The translations under genes were made by a program, and so were the position numbers. Below are positions 1-9,006 of a stretch of 64,000 nt of DNA, piece after piece (the stretch's first letter is position 1; every line of letters begins with the position of its first letter). The DNA is taken from positions 36,698 through 100,697 of the forward strand of contig USHV01000006.1 in the NCBI GenBank assembly GCA_900554695.1. The letters are read 5' to 3'. The stretch is from an uncultured Prevotella sp. (lineage in GTDB: Bacteria > Bacteroidota > Bacteroidia > Bacteroidales > Bacteroidaceae). Below the pieces are notes generated by a model. It saw nothing but the letters and a program-made list of their open reading frames with translations. It made no database searches and was not told the DNA's origin.

Positions 1-56
1 GAATATATGGCGGTATTGTAAAAATTAGTTAAACATACGGCTTTTACAGTAGCATT

Positions 57-88
57 TTTGCGTATTATGAATAAAAACATTACCTTTG
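57..88 (+). promoter_or_regulatory. Promoter of tRNA-Pro
   Basis: TTTG at 57-60, a 20-bp spacer and TACCTTTG at 81-88 match the Bacteroidetes housekeeping sigma-factor consensus (TTTG / TAnnTTTG) exactly. The mature tRNA starts 18 bp further on, so the leader is very short. Confidence 0.85.
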
Positions 89-106
89 CATCGCTTTTTT
101 GAAAAA

Positions 107-180
107 CGGGATGTAGCGCAGTTGGTTAGCGTACACGTCTGGGGGGCGTGTGGTCGCTGGTTCGAGTCCAGTCATCCCGA
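107..180 (+). tRNA. tRNA-Pro (anticodon GGG)
   Basis: A full cloverleaf can be folded. The acceptor stem is CGGGATG (107-113) with CATCCCG (173-179) and discriminator A180. The anticodon stem CACGT/GCGTG closes the loop CTGGGGG, giving anticodon GGG followed by G37 as in proline tRNAs. The T-loop is the usual TTCGAGT. No CCA is encoded (ATCCCGAC follows), so the CCA-adding enzyme encoded at 14.4 kb would be needed. It reads proline codons CCC and CCU. Confidence 0.93.
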
Positions 181-285
181 CTATTTATTACCACTATTCA
201 GCTTATTGTTCATTATTTTCCTTAAACATAGTCATCTCCGGTTTATGGTTTTACATGTCGGGGAATGAATAAAAAACTTATCACA

Positions 286-1926
286 ATGAAAAAACTGTTT
301 TTAGCAATGTTTGTCACGGCTTTCGCATTCAGTGCATCGGCTGCGCCTGCATCTGACGACAGCAACGGCTATGACGAGCAGACAACTCTGGCTATACGCA
401 ACATAGAGCGTTCGATGGAGCTTGTCGATGGAGTAATCTCGAAGTGTTTCACAGGCAGCGGTGCGAGAATGGTCATGAAAGATGTTTACGATCTCAACAG
501 CCATAAGCGCGAGGACGGAACATCAGACGTATGGCCTTACACAGCCGTGATGGAAGCCGTGAACTCCATTCTCGAAGGTCTGACGGCTCTGAAGGATGTC
601 GCTCCGGAATATTATGACCTCGAACACGACAGATATGTCAATCTTCTGAACGATCTGTATGCATCAATAAGATATTACGCAGGCAGCTACGAGCTTGTCT
701 CATACACCCGTACTACAAAGTGGAGCGATATATACGGCGTTCACCGCGGTTCGCTTCCGGGTCAGGCTACGGTCACAGGCATAGAGAATGTATATGACGA
801 CCAGATGTGGCTCGTGCGCGAGTTCATCCGTGCATATAAGAATACAGGTGATGATATTTATCTCAGAAGAGCTGAATATCTGACCGAATACATTCTCGAC
901 GGATGGGATGCGTGCGTTGATTCTCGCGGTAACGAGTATGGCGGCATCACCTGGGGACCGGGCTACAACTCTAAGCACGCATGTAGCAATGCTCCTATTG
1001 TGTCGCCGCTGGTATGGCTTGCAGAGATGTATAAAGGCAAGGACGACACCACAACCCGCTATTTCGTGAACAAGGACAATACGCGCGGATCGGAGACAGT
1101 GAACAAGTATGAGTACTATCTTGACTTTGCCAAGAAGATATACGCATGGCAGAAGGAACATCTTTACGATTCCAGCACCGGATGTTATCACGACATGTGC
1201 GGCGCCGACAACACCATACAGTATGAGGAAGTGGATGGCGTGAAATACCGCAAGCACGTGAACATAGGTGCTCCTGGCGGTACACAGTTCACCTACAACA
1301 CCGGTACTATGCTCTGCGGAGCCGTTGACCTCTATCAGGCAACGGGCGACGAGTATTATCTCAACGAGGTGAAGGATCTCGCGACAGACTCTTACACTCA
1401 CTTCCGCGGCACACGAAAGACCATCGACGGTGATGTTTATTTCCCGTTCCCTTACGACAGCGACACGATGAACGGTTTCAACGCGTGGTTCAACAATGTA
1501 CTCATGCGTGCCTTTGTTGATGCTGTTCCCTACGCGGACTTCAAAAATAGCCTCGGCGCTGCCGACAATTATGCTAAGCGCGGATGCTATAACTTCCAAA
1601 GCAATCTGGACTATGCGTATGAAAACTATCTGAAAGACGGATTCCTTCCGAACAATCTTCTCGGAGGATGGGAGTCGAACACAAAGACCAAGGCGTTCCA
1701 TCAGGTGGCTTATGCTGCCGAGTATGCCAAGCTCGTGCAGTATCTTCTGAATGATGACAAGACCACGAATATCACAAATTTTAATAAGGAGACTGTTGAG
1801 AAAAACGTCAACGTATATGCCGTTGACGGCCGTCAGGTGCGCAGCAATGTCTCCAAGAGTGAAGCACTTGACGGACTGAAGAGCGGTGTTTACGTGGTTG
1901 ACGGAGAGAAACACATGGTGAAATGA
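286..1926 (+). CDS. GH76 family alpha-1,6-mannanase-like secreted glycosidase with T9SS tail
   Basis: The protein is about 546 residues with an N-terminal signal peptide (MKKLFLAMFVTAFAFSASA). I chose the ATG at 286 over the in-frame ATG at 265 because it begins the signal peptide directly. The body has GH76 landmarks: WPYTAVMEA near residue 80, YDDQMW near residue 175 (the paired aspartates are the catalytic motif of the family) and GGITWGPGYNSKHACSN near 230. GH76 enzymes cut alpha-1,6-mannan backbones. The last ~40 residues (NVYAVDGRQVR...GVYVVDGEKHMVK) look like a type A T9SS sorting domain, so surface or extracellular location is inferred. A GH130 gene lies 4 kb downstream, but no SusC/SusD pair is present, so this is not a complete polysaccharide utilisation locus. 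Confidence 0.82.
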   Translation: MKKLFLAMFVTAFAFSASAAPASDDSNGYDEQTTLAIRNIERSMELVDGVISKCFTGSGARMVMKDVYDLNSHKREDGTSDVWPYTAVMEAVNSILEGLTALKDVAPEYYDLEHDRYVNLLNDLYASIRYYAGSYELVSYTRTTKWSDIYGVHRGSLPGQATVTGIENVYDDQMWLVREFIRAYKNTGDDIYLRRAEYLTEYILDGWDACVDSRGNEYGGITWGPGYNSKHACSNAPIVSPLVWLAEMYKGKDDTTTRYFVNKDNTRGSETVNKYEYYLDFAKKIYAWQKEHLYDSSTGCYHDMCGADNTIQYEEVDGVKYRKHVNIGAPGGTQFTYNTGTMLCGAVDLYQATGDEYYLNEVKDLATDSYTHFRGTRKTIDGDVYFPFPYDSDTMNGFNAWFNNVLMRAFVDAVPYADFKNSLGAADNYAKRGCYNFQSNLDYAYENYLKDGFLPNNLLGGWESNTKTKAFHQVAYAAEYAKLVQYLLNDDKTTNITNFNKETVEKNVNVYAVDGRQVRSNVSKSEALDGLKSGVYVVDGEKHMVK

Positions 1927-2006
1927 CATAAGATATACGGTTGCTCAGACCGGCACATATCTGCCGTACGTGCGTTGTGTGGTCATTAGCTGCCGTACAA
2001 ATATAG

Positions 2007-2042
2007 GGCGGGATGCTGAATAAAGGCATTCCGCCTTTTTGT
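2007..2042 (+). terminator. Rho-independent terminator after the GH76 gene
   Basis: GGCGGGATGC (2007-2016) pairs with GCATTCCGCC (2026-2035), with one G-U, and is followed by TTTTT. It closes the transcript starting upstream of the GH76 gene. The rest of the 340-bp gap up to the next gene holds only that gene's promoter. Confidence 0.85.
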
Positions 2043-2184
2043 TTTGTGTGATAACGTGTGTCGGACAGCGCGTCCTGATGGTGTGAACGAGTGCTTTTTT
2101 CACTCTCTATGTCGTTCTGTTTTTACGTTTTATGCGGTCGGTTGGCTGTCATGTTACGGCTGATGTCATAAAAAAACAGAAACA

Positions 2185-2216
2185 CTTGCGTGGTGATGAT
2201 AAAATGTTTACTTTTG
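2185..2216 (+). promoter_or_regulatory. Promoter of the endonuclease I gene
   Basis: CTTG at 2185-2188, a 20-bp spacer and TACTTTTG at 2209-2216 match the Bacteroidetes promoter consensus, about 50 bp before the start codon. Confidence 0.75.
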
Positions 2217-2266
2217 TAGTCTGCATTTTACTGAAACTCAAGACAATCAACTAAAAACATAAGTAT

Positions 2267-3811
2267 ATGAATCTCAGAAAAAGAAACATCATGTTTACTG
2301 CTGCATTGTTCATGCTTGTGCAGATGTTTGCGCAGGGTCCGAACAACAGCGGAACCTATTATCAGTCGGCTGATGGAAAGAAAGGCAGTGCTTTGAAAAC
2401 GGCTCTCTGGTCGGTGATAAAAAGTCATACGCAGCGTTCGTATGATAATCTGTGGGACGATTTCAAGACCACCGACCGGCGTAGCGACGGCAAAGTGTGG
2501 GACATGTATTCGAGTACGACAAACTATACTTTCGGTGCCGACCAGGCAGGAAGTTACAAGAAGGAGGGCGATGTTTACAACCGTGAGCACTCTTTCCCGA
2601 AAAGTTGGTTCAACAAAGCATCTCCGATGTACACCGATTTGTTCCATCTCGTGCCTACTGACGGATATGTGAACAGTCAACGTGGTAATTATCCATTTGG
2701 TGAAACCAATGGCGAAGAATATCAGTCGAACGGCGGATTCAGTAAATTGGGTAAGTGTACTGTGTCCGGATATTCTGGTATTGTGTTCGAACCAAACGAC
2801 GAATACAAGGGCGATTTCGCGCGCATCTACTTCTACATGGCAACATGCTATGAGGACAAGATGAGCGGATGGAACAGCGATATGCTTGCCCATAACAAGT
2901 ATCCGGCATACAAGACATGGGTGGTGGATATGCTCCTGCGTTGGGCAAAGGAAGATCCGGTGAGCCAGAAGGAGATAGACCGCAACAATGCCGTGTATGG
3001 CATACAGCACAACCGTAACCCGTATGTAGACTATCCTGGACTGGAACAGTATGTATGGGGCACAATGACAGACATGGCTTTCAGCTATGACAACTACGTG
3101 GAACCGGAAGGAACGCCTGTGCCCGATCCGGATCCGACTCCTGATCCGGACCCGACGCCAGATCCGACACCTGCAGGAGCGACCTATGAGAAGATTTCTT
3201 CTACAGACGGATTGCTTACCGGTTACAACTATATCATAGTCTATGAGCAGGACGGAACCGATAAATCGGTGGCAATGGGCGCACAGACTGACAACGGAAT
3301 AAGGGACTGCGTGGCTGTGACTGCCGCCGACGGTAAGGTGATAGTGGATGACGCTGAGGCTGAAAACGTGCATGCGTTCACGCTTGGAGGTGCTTCAGGA
3401 GCATATACTCTGCGCGATGTGAACAGCGGAACTTATCTTTCTTACTCGGGCTCGAGCAATAAACTTTATTCAACAGCGAGCGTTACGGGCGACAATGAGC
3501 GCTGGGACATAACGTTCAGTGGCAGCAACGCGATGATAGAGAACAAGGCTGTGAGCGGACGGGTGATATATTATAATGAGTCGCACCCCCGTTTCGTTTG
3601 CTATGATAATCCGCAGAAGTATGTAGCTCTCTATCGCAGTACAACATCAACCGGTCTGGAGTCTGTCACAACAGACAGCAAGGCAGAGTACGTGAACGTG
3701 TACAGCATCACCGGAGTGATGGTCCGTTGTGACGTGGCACGCGACAATGCGCTCGCAGGACTGCCTAAGGGCATATACATAATAGGCGACAGGAAATATG
3801 TCGTAAGATAA
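2267..3811 (+). CDS. Secreted endonuclease I family nuclease with T9SS tail
   Basis: The protein has 514 residues. After a signal peptide (residues 1-23) comes an endonuclease I / NucM-type domain with the metal-finger motif NREHSFPKSWF at about 105-115 and HLVPTDGYVNSQRGNYPFG following it. A Pro-Asp-rich linker (about 283-303, PDPDPTPDPD repeats) joins it to a second beta-rich domain of unknown role. The end (NVYSITGVMVR...LPKGIYIIGDRKYVVR) is a T9SS type A sorting domain like that of the GH76 protein. Family members are non-specific nucleases; here it probably degrades extracellular DNA or RNA for nutrition. It has its own promoter and terminator. Confidence 0.88.
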   Translation: MNLRKRNIMFTAALFMLVQMFAQGPNNSGTYYQSADGKKGSALKTALWSVIKSHTQRSYDNLWDDFKTTDRRSDGKVWDMYSSTTNYTFGADQAGSYKKEGDVYNREHSFPKSWFNKASPMYTDLFHLVPTDGYVNSQRGNYPFGETNGEEYQSNGGFSKLGKCTVSGYSGIVFEPNDEYKGDFARIYFYMATCYEDKMSGWNSDMLAHNKYPAYKTWVVDMLLRWAKEDPVSQKEIDRNNAVYGIQHNRNPYVDYPGLEQYVWGTMTDMAFSYDNYVEPEGTPVPDPDPTPDPDPTPDPTPAGATYEKISSTDGLLTGYNYIIVYEQDGTDKSVAMGAQTDNGIRDCVAVTAADGKVIVDDAEAENVHAFTLGGASGAYTLRDVNSGTYLSYSGSSNKLYSTASVTGDNERWDITFSGSNAMIENKAVSGRVIYYNESHPRFVCYDNPQKYVALYRSTTSTGLESVTTDSKAEYVNVYSITGVMVRCDVARDNALAGLPKGIYIIGDRKYVVR

Positions 3812-3831
3812 ACATTTGATTAGCTTTTTTG

Positions 3832-3880
3832 TCATGCCGCGGGGCTGTCTGATATGTACGGACACTCCGCGGCATGATTG
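3832..3880 (+). terminator. Terminator after the endonuclease gene
   Basis: TCATGCCGCGG (3832-3842) pairs perfectly with CCGCGGCATGA (3867-3877), followed by a moderately T-rich tail (TTGTTGTT). Confidence 0.7.
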
Positions 3881-4041
3881 TTGTTATGGGGTTAGGGTGA
3901 TATAAATATGTGATTATTTGATAAATAATTATAACGCAATACCGTTGCGACTGATATTTATGCTATATTAGTCGTGAACATTCTTCGGAAGCGGCCGATG
4001 GGTGACGTTCCGGAGATTGACGTTAAAACAATATTTGAGTT

Positions 4042-4545
4042 ATGAAAAGAATGATAAGGATTATATTTTTTGCGGCTGTTGTGATGACTGCAATGGCTTG
4101 CGCGACGAGCAAGACGACCGATGCGGAGCGCAGACAGAAGCTCGCGCTCACGGCACAGAATGTGAGAAAGGCGCTCGACGACAGATATTACACCATAGAT
4201 ATGACTTATATCCGGCCGGTGCGTACCGCCACGCGCCACTTGGACGGAGGGTACTACCTGCACATATCCGGCGACTCCATATATTCGTGTCTGCCTTATG
4301 TCGGCAGAGCTTTCAACGTTCCGTATGGCGGTGGAGTGGGACTGGACTTCGACGGAGTGATGCAGCAGTATAAGGAGTCGCGTGCGTCGGACAATAAGGG
4401 CACGAAGATCGATATTGTGGTTACGAATACGGAAGACCGTTATCAGTATCTTCTGTATGTCGGCGATGACGGACACGCCACGCTGAACATTTATCCTTCG
4501 TCGAGAGAGTCGATTTCTTTTGACGGCGAGATGAATTTTGACTGA
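4042..4545 (+). CDS. DUF4251 family lipoprotein
   Basis: This 167-residue protein has a lipoprotein signal (MTAMAC, Cys20), so it should be anchored in the envelope. The mature part matches my memory of DUF4251: RYYTIDMTYIRP, DSIYSCLPYVGRAFNVPYGGGVGLDFDG and a C-terminal ISFDGEMNF. The family is common in Bacteroidales and has no assigned function. It is a stand-alone gene. About 500 bp downstream begins a 1.5-kb gene-free region with a candidate small RNA and a long repeat element. Confidence 0.82.
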   Translation: MKRMIRIIFFAAVVMTAMACATSKTTDAERRQKLALTAQNVRKALDDRYYTIDMTYIRPVRTATRHLDGGYYLHISGDSIYSCLPYVGRAFNVPYGGGVGLDFDGVMQQYKESRASDNKGTKIDIVVTNTEDRYQYLLYVGDDGHATLNIYPSSRESISFDGEMNFD

Positions 4546-4814
4546 TGACAGGAACGATGGTTTCAATTTATAAGCCAGTGCTTATGGTGTGACATGATGG
4601 ATAAGTGTAACGCCATATTTGTCGTGTCATAATGTTACTAAAAAATATGTCCTGACGGCGGCTGTAAGTCAAGTCGCTGTACAAACTGTTACTTTAAGGC
4701 ATTAAATTATTATGTTTTAAATTAAAATACATATTGTTTCTTATAATTAAAACCGCACCTGAAAATAAGTCTGAAATAACATTAAAAAATAGTGGAAGTT
4801 ACAAATTAAAAGTG

Positions 4815-5005
4815 TATATTTGTAGTGTCAGAAGCGAAAAACAATGCTCTTGTCAGTCAAAAACCGGACTGATGTGTTTTTCTGAAATGCTTTTCTGACA
4901 GTGTCAATCTCTCTCTATTTGGACATAACATACTCCAAAACACTATGATCAAGAAAACAGAGCGAGCCATTCTTCGTGAGAAGGGTGTCCCGCTCTGTAT
5001 TTTTT
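4815..5005 (+). ncRNA. Candidate structured small RNA (about 180 nt) with promoter and terminator
   Basis: A -7 element TATATTTG lies at 4815-4822; the -33 box is poor. Just downstream, where transcription should start, a nested hairpin begins: TGTCAGAA (4826-4833) with TTCTGACA (4893-4900), GAAAAAC (4836-4842) with GTTTTTC (4876-4882), and TCAGTC (4853-4858) with GACTGA (4867-4872). A second strong hairpin, ACAGAGCG (4957-4964) with CGCTCTGT (4991-4998), is followed by TATTTTTT and looks like a rho-independent terminator. No ORF fits. The size and the long bulged hairpin would be compatible with 6S RNA, but I cannot confirm that from sequence alone. A novel sRNA is equally possible. Confidence 0.6.
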
Positions 5006-5120
5006 GTGCCGTAAAACAGGTTTGTCTGGCGTCTTATTATGATACATCCTCAATAAAATATAACGGCATAAGTTCCGGATAAGTGTGGTTTTCTGCTGTT
5101 GGAATTAATCAATATAGGTA

Positions 5121-5854
5121 ACTTTCAATTTGTAACCGGATTTCTATTTTCACGTCCGAGTTTCCCGATATACCCCGAAAAATAAGCACGTATTTGCTGA
5201 CTGACTTTCCTTCGGGCGCAAATACGCGAAAAATAAGAGAATAATATAAAGTGTTGAATATCAATGATTTATGTTTGAAGGGCATTTTGTCGCTTTGCAA
5301 TATGCACCATTTCGGCTTGCGAAATGGCCTATTTCAGGGGCCGAAATGCACCATATCACACCCTAATATAGGCTTTTTCGCATGCTGAAATGGGCTCTTT
5401 CGGAAAACAAGATGAGTATTTTCGGACTATGTTATAGGGTATATCAAGGTATGGTTCATACCGAAACAGGTCTTATAACGTATGGTTTAACATTCCTTTA
5501 CATCTCTTTTGTGAAAATATTTTGTCAAAATAAAGTCAAGAAAAATTGTAAGTTCGTACTTCGGTTTTCATAAAAAAACGTCGGTGTCGGATGTTGGAGA
5601 AGACACAAGGTGTATGTGCTTCGCTCGTGGTGAAGGTTTGTCGGTCGCGATAATGTGAGCTTGTTGTTTGGGAGGCGTGAATTTATTGTTTTATTGGAGG
5701 GAATATATTGTTTTATTAGGATGAAATCATTATTTTGTTAGAGTAAATCCATTGTTAAGACAATGTGATTTTATTGTTTTTGCAACGTAAATTATTTGTT
5801 GTGATAATATGCGTTTATTATTCCGGCAATAAGAATCTATTATCGCGTGAGCCT
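5121..5854 (+). repeat. Composite 22-bp-array element, copy A
   Basis: The element consists of five blocks. The leader from 5121 (ACTTTCAATTTGTAACCGG) contains a hairpin (CACGTATTTGC with GCAAATACGCG). Array 1 follows with five 22-bp units at 5297-5406. Next comes a spacer with TTTTCGGACTATGTTATAGGG, then a conserved block from TTTAACATTC (5486) through ATTTTGTCAAAAT (5519-5531) to about 5553. Array 2 has eight 22-bp units at 5679-5854 (consensus near GAATTTATTGTT). Copies B (32.1 kb) and C (52.4 kb) have the same block order at identical distances. It sits between DUF4251 and GH130. Short ORFs inside are not preserved in all copies. No transposase is present. Confidence 0.85.
5297..5406 (+). 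repeat. Array 1 of copy A: five 22-bp units
   Basis: Anchor bases of the units fall at 5299, 5321, 5343, 5365 and 5387, an exact 22-bp step. Units 1 and 3 (centre GCACCAT) read as the inverted form of units 2, 4 and 5 (centre TGGCC, TAGGCTT, TGGGCTC). Units 1 and 2 together form an 8-bp inverted repeat, CCATTTCG/CGAAATGG. Confidence 0.85.
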
Positions 5855-6082
5855 CGTATGGTGATTGTTTATATAAATATACACTGCCATGAATTTTTCC
5901 GCCATCTTGTGATAATTCATTAATAAAACTAATGCCCGCAGAACTGCCACAGAGTGCATAAAATTTGTTAAATATTATTCCCAAAGTTGGTTTGCGGGCC
6001 GTACAGGTGTTATATTTATATGTGGAAAAAGTTTTTCCTGTATTCTTAAACAGTCATATCAAGATCTTTAAACAGTCATATT

Positions 6083-7279
6083 ATGAACAGAACTTTATTA
6101 TTTACGCTCTCATTGCTGATGGCATCGGCCATGACGTTTGCAGGTAACGACAATCCGCTTCCCGATTGGGCGTTGGGCGGTTTTACGCGTCCTGACGGCA
6201 TAAATCCGCTTATCAGACCGAGAGCGGAGAGTGTTTTCAGGTGTCCGATGAAGTCGGCTGATGTCAACTGGGAGCTGGCCGACACGTTCAATCCCGCAGC
6301 TGTGGTGAAAGACGGTAAGATTTTCATACTTTATCGGGCTGAGGACAATCCTAAGGCCGGCATAGGTGGGCGCACCTCAAGAATAGGAGTCGCCGAGTCA
6401 GCTGACGGTCTGCACATAGACAAAAGACACGGACAGCCGGTAATGTTTCCCGATACCACTCAGATTTCGCGTGTATATGAGTGGCCGGGAGGATGCGAGG
6501 ACCCGCGCGTTGTCGAGGCTGTGATCGACGGGAAAACGCTTTATGTGATGACCTACACGTCGTGGAACTATAAGTGTCCGCGTCTTTCCATAGCCACATC
6601 TTCCGACCTGCGCACATGGACAAAGCACGGTCCGGCTTTTCTGCATGCCCTGAACGGCAGATATGCGGACCTGGCGTGTAAGTCGGGCTCGATACTTACG
6701 GAGGTGAAGGACGGGCGCCTGGTGGCTGCGAAGGTGTCTGTCGGAGGCAAGAAGAAATATCTTATGTATTGGGGAGAACAATGGGTTTGTGCCGCAACGT
6801 CGGACGATTTGGTGGAGTGGACGCCCTATACTGACGCCGATGGTAATCTGATTAAACTCGCCGAACCGCGCAAGGGATATTTCGACAGTATGCTGACCGA
6901 GTGCGGACCGCCGGCTGTTGTCACTCCCAAAGGCATCGTGTTGTTCTATAACGGAAAGAATGACGTATGGCAGAAAGGTGATACCGATTATCCGTCGAAC
7001 ACATACGCAGCCGGTCAGATGCTTTTTGACAAGGACAATCCGCTGAGATATGTGGATAGACTTGACAAACCGTTTTTCCGTCCGATGACCGATTTTGAGA
7101 AAAGCGGACAGTATGCCGCCGGCACGGTGTTCATAGAAGGACTGGTATATCACCGCTCAAAATGGTTTCTTTACTACGGTTGTGCCGACTCAATGGTAAG
7201 CGTGGCGGTGTATGATCCTGCTGCACGTTCAGGCTTCGGAGACCCTGTAAAGATTGTATCCGATGGCGTCCGGAAATGA
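6083..7279 (+). CDS. GH130 family mannoside phosphorylase / beta-mannosidase-like protein
   Basis: The protein is 398 residues with a cleavable signal peptide (to about residue 20), so it is periplasmic or exported. It has the five-bladed propeller signature of GH130: FNPAAVVKDGKIFILYRAED near residue 80, GGCEDPRVVE near 138 (the Asp is the general acid in the family), TECGPPAVV near 273 and YGCADSMVSVAVY near the end. GH130 members are beta-mannoside phosphorylases or beta-1,2-mannosidases; the sequence alone does not tell me which. The GH76 mannanase-like gene at 0.3 kb hints at a shared mannan substrate. Transcription ends at the bidirectional hairpin at 7.4 kb. Confidence 0.83.
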   Translation: MNRTLLFTLSLLMASAMTFAGNDNPLPDWALGGFTRPDGINPLIRPRAESVFRCPMKSADVNWELADTFNPAAVVKDGKIFILYRAEDNPKAGIGGRTSRIGVAESADGLHIDKRHGQPVMFPDTTQISRVYEWPGGCEDPRVVEAVIDGKTLYVMTYTSWNYKCPRLSIATSSDLRTWTKHGPAFLHALNGRYADLACKSGSILTEVKDGRLVAAKVSVGGKKKYLMYWGEQWVCAATSDDLVEWTPYTDADGNLIKLAEPRKGYFDSMLTECGPPAVVTPKGIVLFYNGKNDVWQKGDTDYPSNTYAAGQMLFDKDNPLRYVDRLDKPFFRPMTDFEKSGQYAAGTVFIEGLVYHRSKWFLYYGCADSMVSVAVYDPAARSGFGDPVKIVSDGVRK

Positions 7280-7406
7280 TGCCGGGTGTTTCGTGCCCGG
7301 CGATACAGGGCTATAAGAATTGGAAAAAGATCTTTGCGGCCTTACGGAAACGGCGTTAAGGCTTGACGGTGTGGATAATGTGGTTGTGTGGAAACGGATA
7401 TATGAA

Positions 7407-7459
7407 AAAGCGGCGGACCTGTATTTGATGTGTCATGACAGGTCCGCCGCTTTAAATTT
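7407..7459. terminator. Bidirectional terminator between GH130 and xth
   Basis: A perfect 16-bp stem pairs 7407-7422 (starting AAAGCGGCGG) with 7438-7453 (ending CCGCCGCTTT) across a 15-nt loop, with A- and T-rich flanks on both sides. It lies between two convergent genes. Confidence 0.88.
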
Positions 7460-7501
7460 TTGAGTTTCTCAGTATATGAGAATGAGTATTCTTATGTGCG
7501 T

Positions 7502-8251
7502 TTATTTTAGTATCAGCTCGACAGGGCAATGGTCGCTGCCATAAACCTCGTTGTGTATGAGAGCATTCTCCATGCGTTCCTTGAGTCGTTCGGAAATAAG
7601 GAAGTAGTCGATACGCCATCCGGCGTTCTTCTCTCTTGCCTTAAAACGGTATGACCACCACGAATATTTCACCGTGTCGGGATACAGGGCTCTGAATGTA
7701 TCGATGAATCCGTTGCTGAGAAAAATGCTCATCTTTTCTCTCTCCTGGTCGGTGAAGCCGGCGTTCATCCTGTTTGTCTTAGGATTTTTCAGGTCTATTT
7801 CTTCGTGTGCAACGTTCAGATCGCCACATATTATTACCGGTTTCTTCTCATCAAGCGTCTTGATGTAGGCAAGGAAATCTTCTTCCCATTTCATCCGGTA
7901 GTCGAGTCTTCTCAGTCCGTCTTGCGAGTTCGGCGTATAGACAGTCACGAGAAAGAAGTCGTCCATCTCAAGAGTTATGACGCGGCCTTCGTGGTCGTGT
8001 TCGTCAATACCCAGGCCGTAGCTCACGCTCAGTGGCTTATGCTTTGTGAAGATTGCAGTTCCCGAGTAGCCTTTTTTCTCCGCATAGTTCCAGTAGGAGT
8101 CGTATCCTTCAAACTTAAGATCGGTCTGACCTTCCTGTAGTTTTGTCTCCTGCAGACAGAAGAAATCAGCGTCAAGGGCTTTGAATGAATCTTCAAAGCC
8201 CTTAGTTATGCAAGCCCTGAGGCCGTTTACGTTCCAAGAAACGAATTTCAT
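7502..8251 (-). CDS. xth: Exodeoxyribonuclease III
   Basis: At 249 residues it is full length for a compact ExoIII/AP endonuclease. Family motifs are WNVNGLR (Asn7), LQETKLQ (Glu35, metal ligand), GDLNVAHEEIDL, WRIDYFLIS and the terminal GSDHCPVEL with the catalytic Asp-His. It cleaves DNA at abasic sites and trims 3' ends in base excision repair. The start is 2 bp from the stop of the upstream lipoprotein gene, so the two are co-transcribed. Confidence 0.95.
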   Translation of the reverse strand: MKFVSWNVNGLRACITKGFEDSFKALDADFFCLQETKLQEGQTDLKFEGYDSYWNYAEKKGYSGTAIFTKHKPLSVSYGLGIDEHDHEGRVITLEMDDFFLVTVYTPNSQDGLRRLDYRMKWEEDFLAYIKTLDEKKPVIICGDLNVAHEEIDLKNPKTNRMNAGFTDQEREKMSIFLSNGFIDTFRALYPDTVKYSWWSYRFKAREKNAGWRIDYFLISERLKERMENALIHNEVYGSDHCPVELILK

Positions 8252-8253
8252 AA

Positions 8254-8934
8254 TTATTCTTTGCTTGTGAGATGACCTTTGATTCCGAACACTGTTCCTA
8301 TCTTATGCTCGGTGCCGTCAACGGTTACTTTTTCTATTAATATGTTGCCCTGGAAGAGCTTGTCAGCCTTATATGCTATCGGGTAATAGTAATATCCGAT
8401 GGCGTCAGTTATGTAATCGGCGAACGATACAGTCACTTTGTGGCTGGAATTAGCATAGTTCACGTAGAAAGTCATTTCCTTTGACTTCGGGAATATGGTG
8501 TACTGATAGTAGTTGGATGACGTTGTCTGAAGTTTCATGTATGGTTTTACATTTGTTGTGTAGGTCTGGTCGCCGGCTACACTCAGTATGCTCTTCGACT
8601 GATCCATGCTCGTTGTGTTGGTTATATAGAGCGAGAGCGGTCTGATAGGGAAGTTGTTTGTAGTGAGATATCCCGATGTCATGCCGTCTTTTCTGATGGT
8701 CCATGTTATGCTCAGAGAGTCTTCTTTGTTTGAAGAGGAAGTTTTTGTCGGGTCGATGTAATAAAGTTTTCCGGTGTAGATTCCCGGTACATCGTTGATG
8801 GCCTCAATCGAGTCGGTGAGTGTCATTGTCGGTAATGGATTGTCGTTTTCTCCGGTATCAAGACAAGACGAAAGTGAAAATACAACTGCGGTTGAACACA
8901 AAAGCATGTAGATAAAAGATTTCATAAATTTCAT
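8254..8934 (-). CDS. Lipoprotein, DUF4840-like
   Basis: This 226-residue protein has a lipoprotein signal (SLSSC, Cys24), with a possible alternative start at Met4. The mature part is rich in beta-strand-like and aromatic stretches (SNYYQYTIFPKSKEMTFYV; DAIGYYYYPIAYKADKL). It resembles the DUF4840 lipoproteins of Bacteroides, but I assign that only tentatively. It is the first gene of a two-gene operon with xth; the functional link is unclear. Confidence 0.65.
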   Translation of the reverse strand: MKFMKSFIYMLLCSTAVVFSLSSCLDTGENDNPLPTMTLTDSIEAINDVPGIYTGKLYYIDPTKTSSSNKEDSLSITWTIRKDGMTSGYLTTNNFPIRPLSLYITNTTSMDQSKSILSVAGDQTYTTNVKPYMKLQTTSSNYYQYTIFPKSKEMTFYVNYANSSHKVTVSFADYITDAIGYYYYPIAYKADKLFQGNILIEKVTVDGTEHKIGTVFGIKGHLTSKE

Positions 8935-9006
8935 TTCCTTTTTTTCAATTTAACGTTTAACATACATATATATAATGAACAGGTGCTCATTATCTTGCAT
9001 GAAAAT

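Noticed and set aside
700..1929. Long reverse-strand ORF opposite the GH76 gene
   Set aside because: It lies fully inside a well-supported gene, and its translation has no recognisable domain or signal.
5121..5854. Insertion sequence or MITE
   Set aside because: No transposase, target-site duplication or convincing terminal inverted repeats were found. Only a short ACCGGAT/ATCCGGT pair could be matched, mainly in copy B.
5730..5984. Minus-strand ORF of 84 codons across array 2 of copy A
   Set aside because: It is built from the 22-bp repeats themselves and is not preserved in copies B or C.
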